Part shown: in pieces, positions 1 through 5,672 of the stretch
How positions within the stretch are numbered: position 1 is the first letter of the stretch
Layout of the letters: the number at the start of each line of letters is the position of its first letter
Source of the DNA: Alphaproteobacteria bacterium
Lineage (GTDB): Bacteria > Pseudomonadota > Alphaproteobacteria > UBA3830
Length of the DNA: 15,282 nt
Direction: 5' to 3'
NCBI GenBank assembly: GCA_025998595.1
Contig: BNWE01000027.1
Coordinates: forward strand, 1 to 15,282
Translations under genes and position numbers: made by a program
Notes under the pieces: generated by a model
Databases searched by the model: none
What the model was told of the DNA's origin: nothing
The model's input: the letters and a program-made list of their open reading frames with translations, nothing else

Positions 1-1
1 C

Positions 2-166
2 TTTGCTCCCGCCGATTTCAACGAAACAGTCAACACGCTGGGGTTGCCGATGTATGCAAAACAGTGTCCTAGAAAATTCGATCGCGGGACAGATCTGCAT
101 ACCCAAAGCAATCCGCTGCCGATGTGTCTGCGTCCAGGAGTTCTGGTGAAACTAACTGCAAGCTGA
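2..166 (+). CDS. C-terminal end of probable major capsid protein (partial)
   Basis: This reading frame is open from the window edge and stops at TGA 164-166, giving the last 54 residues of a larger protein. It ends in QSNPLPMCLRPGVLVKLTAS. A tail with a SxPLP element, a 'RP' and a short hydrophobic beta strand (VLVKLTA) resembles the C-terminus of lambda gpE-type major capsid proteins (Phage_cap_E family), as does the aromatic/lysine-rich YAKQCPRKFDRG segment before it. Position agrees: the next gene encodes a lambda FII-type head-tail attachment protein, which normally follows the capsid gene. Most of the protein lies outside the window, so the family call rests on a short stretch; another head protein is possible. 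Confidence 0.6.
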   Translation, partial: FAPADFNETVNTLGLPMYAKQCPRKFDRGTDLHTQSNPLPMCLRPGVLVKLTAS

Positions 167-175
167 GGAAAAATA

Positions 176-496
176 ATGAAAGAAGCATTTGAAAACGCTT
201 TTAATGATGTCTTTGAACATTTGGGCATTGAAGTAATTTTCAAGCCAGCGAATGCTTCTTCATTTCCAATTATTGCATTGCTCAAAGAGCCTGAAAGTGT
301 TTACGAAGTTGGCAGCTCCCAAGTCATCGGACAAGTTGCCGAATTTTCCATGAAAGCTTCTGATGTAAAGCCGAAAGTTGGAGACTCAATTTTTGTTGGC
401 GCAAAAAAATATAAGATTCACGAGGAGCCTTTGCTCGATGCATCGAATTTTGCATGGAAGTTTAATGCGATTTTGAAAGGAATAGAAAATGTCTGA
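176..496 (+). CDS. Head-tail attachment (connector) protein, lambda gpFII-like
   Basis: This 106-residue protein has the layout of the lambda gpFII head-tail attachment family (Phage_attach). A short N-terminal helix (KEAFENAFNDVFEHLG) is followed by a small beta domain with an acidic 'KEPESVYEVG' segment, an 'EFSMKASDVKPKVGDSIFVG' strand pair and the 'KKYKIHEEPLLD' strand. Lambda FII is about 117 aa, so the length fits. Proteins of this family bind the filled head and provide the docking surface for the finished tail. The ATG at 176 is preceded by GAGG at 165-168 that overlaps the capsid stop codon, suggesting translational coupling. The family match is by motif and size, not by a database search. 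Confidence 0.72.
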   Translation: MKEAFENAFNDVFEHLGIEVIFKPANASSFPIIALLKEPESVYEVGSSQVIGQVAEFSMKASDVKPKVGDSIFVGAKKYKIHEEPLLDASNFAWKFNAILKGIENV

Positions 497-509
497 AAGG
501 AGCGAAAAA

Positions 510-1151
510 ATGAATGAATTGATATCTGTAAATTATGAGGGGGATCGTCCAACTGTCAGTTGCCGCGAGCTTTATGCTTTTCTCGAAGTAGGAACGGATT
601 ATCCTCATTGGTTTAGTCGTAATTGTGAGTACGGTTTTGTTGAAAATAAGGACTACACATTGGTCAGTCAGATTTGTCCGACCAATAATCCAAAGAATCC
701 ATTCACAACCAGAACAGATCACGCCATAACAATCCCAATGGCAAAAGAACTCTGTATGCTGCAACGCTCTGCTAAAGGCAAAGAGTGTCGCGAATACTTC
801 ATTTATTGTGAGGAGGCGTGGAATTCTCCGGACAAAATTATGGAACGTGCATTGCAAATTGCCCATCGGCGCGCCATCGAAGCTGAGCGTCGTATATTCG
901 GTTTAGTTGAAGAAAAAGAATCGCTAGAAATCGCACTAAATGAATCGCTCCAATATTACACAGTAGCGAAGTACAACAAAACATTCCGTATGGATTGGAG
1001 TATGTCGGAATGCCAAGAAATAGGAAAAAGGCTCTCGGCTTACTGTCGCTCTCGCGCTATTGAAATTCGCAAATGTGCCACTAACGATGAAAGATTCGGC
1101 TCCGTTAACAGTTATCCAGTAACAGCGTGGCACGATCTGTTGGAGAAATAA
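510..1151 (+). CDS. AntA/AntB-type phage antirepressor
   Basis: From ATG 510 this is a 213-residue protein. Residues about 15-100 match the AntA/AntB antirepressor domain (the family named from the phage P1 antirepressor): VSCRELYAFLEVG, the W-F and 'EYGFVENKDYT' block, and 'DHAITIPMAKELCMLQRS' followed by 'KGKECREYFI'. Residues 105-148 are charged, helical and probably coiled-coil. The C-terminal 65 residues form a second small domain ending 'DERFGSVNSYPVTAWHDLLEK', similar in feel to DNA-binding C-terminal domains of phage regulators. Such proteins counteract a prophage repressor and trigger induction. The ATG at 489 overlaps the previous gene and has no ribosome site, whereas AAAGGAG (496-502) sits 7 nt before ATG 510, so 510 is chosen. 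Its location between head-tail joining and tail genes is abnormal for a regulator. Confidence 0.82.
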   Translation: MNELISVNYEGDRPTVSCRELYAFLEVGTDYPHWFSRNCEYGFVENKDYTLVSQICPTNNPKNPFTTRTDHAITIPMAKELCMLQRSAKGKECREYFIYCEEAWNSPDKIMERALQIAHRRAIEAERRIFGLVEEKESLEIALNESLQYYTVAKYNKTFRMDWSMSECQEIGKRLSAYCRSRAIEIRKCATNDERFGSVNSYPVTAWHDLLEK

Positions 1152-1153
1152 TC

Positions 1154-1684
1154 ATGGGCGAATATTCAATTAGCGCTGCCGAATCAATCGTAAAAATCAC
1201 GCAAAGCATAAATGCACTTCCGGAGCAAGTTGCGATCGCATCGATGCGCGCATTGAACAAAACGGCAGCTTGGATAAAAAGCAACTGCGCTCGGCAAATT
1301 GCCAAAGAAAAATTGGTGAAACTGAAAATCATCAATGACAGAATCCGAATTATCAAAGCTGGTACTGCAAATTTGCAGGCGAAAATTCTAGCAGACGTTG
1401 TTTCCATCCGAGCTCGTGATTTGGGAAATTTACGACAGACATCTGGTGGAGTGGCTGCCGGAAAGCATTCATTTGAAAAGGCCTTTGTGGCCACCATGCC
1501 AAAAACCGGTTACAGAAGCGCATTCAAGCGCACAACCAAGAAGAGATATCCAGTCAAGGAAATGTGGCTGCCGATTTATAACGAAGCTACTGCTATAATT
1601 GAAAAAACGATCGATGCGGAAGCTTCGGCAATATTTGAAAAACACTTTTTGCATGAATTGCGATTTATTACAGGTGCAATATGA
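1154..1684 (+). CDS. Minor tail protein Z-like (prophage MuMiTail-Z family)
   Basis: The product is 176 residues, close to lambda gpZ (about 190). It has the family layout: an N-terminal helix with 'PEQVAIASMRALNKTAAWIKSNCARQIAKE', a basic middle (KLKIINDRIRIIKA), a central beta region containing 'ARDLGNLRQTSGGV', then 'KHSFEKAFVATMP' and 'VKEMWLPIYNEATAIIEKTID' with a helical C-terminus. In lambda-like phages Z acts late in tail completion, near the head-proximal end. An upstream ATG at 1127 lies inside the antirepressor gene; GGAG (1142-1145) positioned 8 nt before ATG 1154 decides the start. The stop overlaps the next start in ATGA. Confidence 0.75.
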   Translation: MGEYSISAAESIVKITQSINALPEQVAIASMRALNKTAAWIKSNCARQIAKEKLVKLKIINDRIRIIKAGTANLQAKILADVVSIRARDLGNLRQTSGGVAAGKHSFEKAFVATMPKTGYRSAFKRTTKKRYPVKEMWLPIYNEATAIIEKTIDAEASAIFEKHFLHELRFITGAI

Positions 1685-2157
1685 AATTTATTTTAGATGC
1701 AATCAAAAACAAAATTCTCGAAAAAATTCCAGAAATAAAAACATGCATCGCTTATGCAAAAGGTCGCGAGGAGCTAGACGCGCCGGTCGTTTTTCTTGGC
1801 ATTACAAATTATTCAGCTGGCCACGATCCTGCAACTGGCCAACTTGCTTTGGTTGCTCATGTGGAAGCACGAGTTGTGATCGATTCGACAATTGATGATG
1901 CAGAATTTATTGTGCAAAATTTGGCTTGCAAAATTGCAAACATTGCTCATCTAAATTCGTTTGGAGAAGAAATTTCTCCGGCAGTAATTTCGTCAATTTC
2001 AAAAGATGAATTTCATCCGGATTTTGATGTTTATCTTTGTTGGTTAATCGAATGGAGCCACGAAATGCATGTTGGCGAATCCGTATGGAACAATGAACAG
2101 CTTCAAATTCCAGTACATACAATCGTGATTAATGGAGATGATCATCATGCAGTCTAG
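1681..2157 (+). CDS. Probable tail terminator / tail-completion protein (gpU or Mu gp37-like)
   Basis: This 158-residue protein begins at an ATGA overlap with the Z-like gene. It reads 'MKFILDAIKNKILEKIPEIKTCIAYAKGREELDAPVVFLG' in its first 40 residues (helix, then strand), has a 'GQLALVAHVEARVVIDSTID' strand pair, a helical 'DDAEFIVQNLACKIANIAHLN' segment and a late 'DFDVYLCWLIEWSHEMHVG' strand. That arrangement (helix-strand N-terminus, amphipathic central helix, one W-rich strand near the end) is typical of tail terminator proteins that cap the tube and receive the head. The position between Z and V supports this. Sequence similarity to a named member is too weak to be certain. Confidence 0.5.
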   Translation: MKFILDAIKNKILEKIPEIKTCIAYAKGREELDAPVVFLGITNYSAGHDPATGQLALVAHVEARVVIDSTIDDAEFIVQNLACKIANIAHLNSFGEEISPAVISSISKDEFHPDFDVYLCWLIEWSHEMHVGESVWNNEQLQIPVHTIVINGDDHHAV

Positions 2158-2761
2158 TTTTGCATTTTCCGATTTGTTTCGTCGTGTTGCAAACTTAATT
2201 CGAATTGGAAAAATTTCTGAGATCGATGGTTCGCAAGTTAAAGTCGAAATTGGAAAAGTCAAAACCAATTGGCTTCCGATTGTTTCTACTGCTGGTGATA
2301 CAAATTGTTGGATTCCAATTTCTGTTGGCGAACAGGTTGTTGTGTTATCTCCATTTGGTGAAATTTCGCAGAGCGTCGTTTTGCGATCGATACATTACAA
2401 TAAGTATGATGCGCCAGAAAATGAAAACGACATTTCGTTTAATGCAAAAGCCGATATAAAAGCAAGCGGAGAAAAAAAACTTGAGGCATCGTTTGAAAAT
2501 GGCATCGAGCTAAAAACAAACGACACATATATATGTGTGCATGATGGAAATGCGCAATTAAAATCTGGCAATGCTTCAATTACCATCGGCAATAATCAGA
2601 TCGAAATTTCATCTGGAAATTCAGGCATTACACTATCATCATCTGGAATTCAATTGTCGTGCGGAGCATCGTCGATTGATGTGTCCAGTAGTAATATTTC
2701 GTTGACTTCTGCGGCGCTTTCTGCGACTCCAAATTTCTGCAAATGTATGGGAGGGATGTAA
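2147..2761 (+). CDS. V: Baseplate assembly protein V (central spike)
   Basis: This 204-residue protein (P2 gpV is about 211) has an OB-fold-like region at residues 15-82, 'IRIGKISEIDGSQVKVEIG' through 'GEQVVVLSPFGEISQSVVLR'. Residues 100-195 are a Ser/Gly/Ile-rich stretch of short alternating strands (for example 'ASITIGNNQIEISSG'), as expected for a trimeric beta-helical needle. The extreme C-terminus is CKCMGGM, with Cys198 and Cys200 where P2 gpV carries a metal-binding His-x-His followed by Gly-Gly. It should form the membrane-piercing spike under the tail tube. ATG 2147 is chosen because GGAG (2134-2137) precedes it by 9 nt; the in-frame ATG 2132 lies on the ribosome site itself. The start overlaps the previous gene by 11 nt. 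Confidence 0.85.
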   Translation: MQSSFAFSDLFRRVANLIRIGKISEIDGSQVKVEIGKVKTNWLPIVSTAGDTNCWIPISVGEQVVVLSPFGEISQSVVLRSIHYNKYDAPENENDISFNAKADIKASGEKKLEASFENGIELKTNDTYICVHDGNAQLKSGNASITIGNNQIEISSGNSGITLSSSGIQLSCGASSIDVSSSNISLTSAALSATPNFCKCMGGM

Positions 2762-2766
2762 AAAAA

Positions 2767-3102
2767 ATGAAAGGCATGAGTCGTGAAACGGGAAAATATT
2801 TGAACGATCTCGATCATTTGAAGCAATCCATCGTTGATATTCTGAGTACACCCATAGGTAGTCGTGTTATGAAAAGGGAATACGGTTCACGACTGTTTGA
2901 TCTGGTCGACAAGCCAATCAACAAAGAGCTATTTCCGCAAATTTATGCTGCAATTGCCGACGCTCTGCAAAAATGGGAGCCAAGACTAAAACTTGAGAAA
3001 ATCACAATTACAGAAATCAAAGACTCTCATATTTCAGTATCTCTGAATGGCATTTATTTGCTCAACGAACAGAAAATAACTCTGGAAGGACTTGTGATAT
3101 GA
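2767..3102 (+). CDS. W: Baseplate assembly protein W (GPW/gp25 family)
   Basis: This 111-residue protein (P2 gpW about 115) shows the family's clearest signature: 'MSRETGKYLNDLDHLKQSI' followed by 'DILSTPIGSRVMKREYGSRL', with the conserved TPxGSRVMRREYGS-type block, and then 'ALQKWEPRLKLEKI'. GPW/gp25 proteins form part of the inner baseplate wedge and have a lysozyme-like T4 gp25 fold relationship. The frame stays open upstream to ATG 2743 inside gene V; ATG 2767 is preferred since GGAGGG (2750-2755) lies about 11 nt upstream and the product then starts like P2 W. ATG 2776 (MSRE...) is an alternative. It ends in an ATGA overlap with J. Confidence 0.9.
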   Translation: MKGMSRETGKYLNDLDHLKQSIVDILSTPIGSRVMKREYGSRLFDLVDKPINKELFPQIYAAIADALQKWEPRLKLEKITITEIKDSHISVSLNGIYLLNEQKITLEGLVI

Positions 3103-3920
3103 GTATGAATCTAAGCGAATTGCAAGCACCGCAAATTATAGAAGAAATGACATTCAGCGAAATATTGCAGCGCATGAAAGAAACGCTAATATCTTTGGAT
3201 CAAGAATTTTCTGCATATCTTGAAAGCGATCCGGTCATAAAGTTGATGGAAGTAGCAGCCTATCGTGAGTTGTTATTGAGAAGCAGAATTAATCAGGCGG
3301 CCAAGGCAAATTTACTGGCTTTTGCAACTGGTTCAGACCTCGATAATCTTGCAGCGTTTTATGGTGTCGAGCGAAAAGAAAATGAGTCTGACGAGGATCT
3401 GCGAAATCGCACACAACTAAAAATTGTAGGGTGGTCATCGTCCGGCAGCAAAGAGGCATACGAATATCATGCAATAAATTCCGACCAGCGAGTAAAAGAG
3501 GCCAAGGCTGACTCTCCACAATCTGGACGTGTGCGCATTTTGATTCTGTCAAAGGAAAACGGAGGTGCCGTCTCGACCGATCTTCTGGAAAAAGTTACGG
3601 CATACATGATGCGCGAAGATATTCGAATGCTGACGGATACCGTCGAAGTTGTAGCCAGCAATATGATCGATGTGAGTGTGAAAGCAAAAATCACGTTGAT
3701 GTCCAGCTCTCCGCCGGATATTTTGGATACCATAAAAGCATCGTTCGTCGCTAATTTTAGCAAAACCGCTGGGCTCGGAGTTAGCATTTCGCAGGCTTGG
3801 ATTATATCGAATTTGTTTTTGAACGGTGTAAAAGATGTCGAATTGATAACGCCTGAAAATGATGTGGCTGTTACGGAAATCGAATGTGCTCGCCTTGGAG
3901 TTGTGGAGCTAATTAGATGA
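3099..3920 (+). CDS. J: Baseplate assembly protein J
   Basis: This 273-residue protein (P2 gpJ about 302) has baseplate J features. The N-terminus has 'MKETLISLDQEFSAYLESDPVIKLMEVAAYRELLLRSRIN' in two parts, then 'ANLLAFATGSDLDNLAAFYG' and 'DEDLRNRTQLKIVGWSSSGS', the loop typical of the J family. The second half carries 'ADSPQSGRVRILILSKENGG' and 'LGVSISQAWIISNLFLN...VKDVELITP'. J forms the wedge that clamps the baseplate together with W and I. Its ATG overlaps W's TGA, with GGAAGGA (3084-3090) upstream, and its own stop overlaps gene I by 4 nt, so the W-J-I block is translationally coupled. Confidence 0.9.
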   Translation: MSMNLSELQAPQIIEEMTFSEILQRMKETLISLDQEFSAYLESDPVIKLMEVAAYRELLLRSRINQAAKANLLAFATGSDLDNLAAFYGVERKENESDEDLRNRTQLKIVGWSSSGSKEAYEYHAINSDQRVKEAKADSPQSGRVRILILSKENGGAVSTDLLEKVTAYMMREDIRMLTDTVEVVASNMIDVSVKAKITLMSSSPPDILDTIKASFVANFSKTAGLGVSISQAWIISNLFLNGVKDVELITPENDVAVTEIECARLGVVELIR

Positions 3921-5068
3921 GTTTGTTACCTCCAAATTCTACAAAATCCGAAATAAACATCGCCGAAGCCATTGATTATAAAGGAAATGCGGATGCTTTG
4001 GCTGGATTTAAGTTTAACGCAATTGGAGCTGGTGACGTTCTAGATTGGGAATATTCACTAGGACAAATAAATATCGATGATTTTCAAGAACGTGTATTAA
4101 AAGGACTGGAATTTCACCGAATTCGAGGCACGCCAAAGTCATTGAGAAGCGCACTATCATGGTATGGATTTACGGACGTTTTCATCGAGGAAGAATCTCC
4201 TGGAACGCATTTTGCGGAATTTCAAATTGGTCTGAATGAAGTCCCAAATGGTTTTGGAGTTGACGCAATCGTCTCAGTTGCAGAGCTTGCAGCGCCTCTG
4301 CGTTCACAGTTGAGACGCATATATAATTCTCTATACGATGTGCGTCGATTCGTGTTGGACGGATCGAAATTCGGAGATTTTCTTTCGGATGACTCTGGAG
4401 TTCGATTGCAGGGCGACAAACCGAAGCTATCGTTTGGCCGGCAAAATTTCGATGTCGCACAAATGCCGGAAAGCATGCTCGATCAATGCAACCTTCGAGA
4501 GCATTTTAATGCTGCCAAAAATATCGATACATATAGATTGGATTTTGCAAATCTTGACGATGCTCCAATAGACGCTGTCAATCGCGGGAGTGTTTTAGTG
4601 CATGTGAGATATGCTTGGAACACGCAGTCATTTGAAATTTTTCCAGGAGAATTGCTGCGACCGAATATTTTTGCAAAAGCATTGGTTATGCTTTCGGAAT
4701 CTGTTTTCGGAGATACCAACTCGTGTCTATCTGGAGGCTACGAAAAAATTATCGAAGAGCCGTTTGTTCTTTCGTTCAGTTTGCTTTCGGAAAATAAAAA
4801 TACCGTAGAAAAAGTGTTGGTCGAAGAGAGATTTTTTCGAGAAAAATTGTCTTTTCTTTCAATTGGTTGCAACGATTTTGTTCTGACATCAGTTCGCAAT
4901 AGAAATTACGTTGTTGCGTTTGATGATTATGACACAAACGTAAATGGCGTATTTCTTCGAGATCACGCTGAGATGGTCGCATATCCAGGTGCCAATATTT
5001 GGCACGATCACAGGCATTTTGGCGTGCCTTGGAATGTGCAAAATTATACAAAAATCACCTCGAACTAA
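3917..5068 (+). CDS. I: Tail protein I (baseplate wedge) with long C-terminal extension
   Basis: Residues 1 to about 145 match P2 tail protein I (Tail_P2_I): 'LLPPNSTKSEINIAEAI' at the start, then 'LDWEYSLGQINIDDFQERVL', 'FHRIRGTPKSLRSALSWYG' and 'IEEESPGTHFAEFQIGL'. P2 gpI is only about 176 aa; this protein is 383 aa, so it has some 230 extra residues. The extension contains repeated strand-rich blocks with 'RLDFANLDDAPIDAVNRG' and 'RPNIFAKALVMLSES' and ends in a W/H-rich segment, 'NIWHDHRHFGVPWNVQNY'. The extension likely contacts the large fibre-network protein encoded downstream; that is inference. Start overlaps J in ATGA. Confidence 0.88.
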   Translation: MSLLPPNSTKSEINIAEAIDYKGNADALAGFKFNAIGAGDVLDWEYSLGQINIDDFQERVLKGLEFHRIRGTPKSLRSALSWYGFTDVFIEEESPGTHFAEFQIGLNEVPNGFGVDAIVSVAELAAPLRSQLRRIYNSLYDVRRFVLDGSKFGDFLSDDSGVRLQGDKPKLSFGRQNFDVAQMPESMLDQCNLREHFNAAKNIDTYRLDFANLDDAPIDAVNRGSVLVHVRYAWNTQSFEIFPGELLRPNIFAKALVMLSESVFGDTNSCLSGGYEKIIEEPFVLSFSLLSENKNTVEKVLVEERFFREKLSFLSIGCNDFVLTSVRNRNYVVAFDDYDTNVNGVFLRDHAEMVAYPGANIWHDHRHFGVPWNVQNYTKITSN

Positions 5069-5158
5069 TCATTTTCTCGGCTGAATTGGTTTCGATTAGA
5101 AAAAATCGAAAAAACTTTCAACAAAATCACTTCAAAACGAAAATAAGTATAGGAGAGC

Positions 5159-5188
5159 ATGTTTGGGATTTTCGAATGGCGATATTAA
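5159..5188 (+). other. Possible 9-codon leader ORF ahead of the 5176 gene
   Basis: ATG 5159 opens a nine-codon frame (MFGIFEWRY, stop TAA 5186-5188) that overlaps the start of the next gene in another frame. The strongest ribosome-site match in the 107-nt gap, AGGAG at 5151-5155, lies only 3 nt before this ATG and 20 nt before ATG 5176. It may be chance. The rest of the gap 5069-5175 is A/T-rich with no gene and no convincing promoter or terminator. Confidence 0.2.
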
Positions 5189-5661
5189 CACAATCAGGAC
5201 GAGCAGCGATTGCGCAGAGCGTGAAAGATCAGGTGATTCACATAGCCTGGGGCCAAGGCCAGCTTGAAGCTGGACACGATGATTTTAGTCCAGAAGACCC
5301 CATGCAAACGACTCTTCAAAGCGAAGTCGGGCGGCGCATTGTCGATGGAGTTGTATTTTGTGTTGGTGACGACAATGGCGAGTTGGTAACTCCGACTGGG
5401 CGTTTTTCTGCCAGCGAAGAGCCAACCAATAACCTTTACATTGAAACAACATATGATTTTGAAGATGCCAGTGATCATACGATTCGCGAACTTGGGTTGT
5501 TTGTGGGAACGAAAACAGATCCAGACCTTCCCGTAGGCCAGAAATATTTTCTTCCGGCTGACATTGTCGATCCAGGAATTTTGCTGTTACTTGAGCACTC
5601 GGTGCCGCTGATTCGCACTCCGGCAACGCGTGAAAAATTTTGTTTTGTCGTTACGTTTTGA
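5176..5661 (+). CDS. Tail-collar/fibre-type phage protein (DUF3751-like)
   Basis: This 161-residue protein begins 'MAILTQSGRAAIAQSVKDQ' and continues 'IHIAWGQGQ', then 'TTLQSEVGRRIVDGVVF', 'RFSASEEPTNNLYIETTYDF', 'HTIRELGLFVGT' and ends 'LIRTPATREKFCFVVTF'. The pattern of an N-terminal 'LTxxGxAAIA', a central 'EVGR', an 'IRELGxFVGT' and a terminal 'R...FxxVxTF' strand is that of conserved phage proteins which resemble the N-terminal, baseplate-attaching module of tail fibres. They commonly follow gene I. The frame is open far upstream through gene I; ATG 5176 is chosen because the protein family starts here, though its ribosome site (GGGA, 5165-5168) is weak. It ends 11 nt before the next ATG. 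Confidence 0.65.
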   Translation: MAILTQSGRAAIAQSVKDQVIHIAWGQGQLEAGHDDFSPEDPMQTTLQSEVGRRIVDGVVFCVGDDNGELVTPTGRFSASEEPTNNLYIETTYDFEDASDHTIRELGLFVGTKTDPDLPVGQKYFLPADIVDPGILLLLEHSVPLIRTPATREKFCFVVTF

Positions 5662-5672
5662 GTGGAGATATT

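Noticed and set aside
462..866. Minus-strand ORFs throughout the window (for example 462-866, 4182-4460)
   Set aside because: All overlap well-supported plus-strand genes, show no recognisable domains and lack ribosome sites.
5090..5111. Terminator from TTTCGAT/ATCGAAA inverted repeat after gene I
   Set aside because: The stem is A/T-rich with an 8-nt loop and is not followed by a T-run on either strand.
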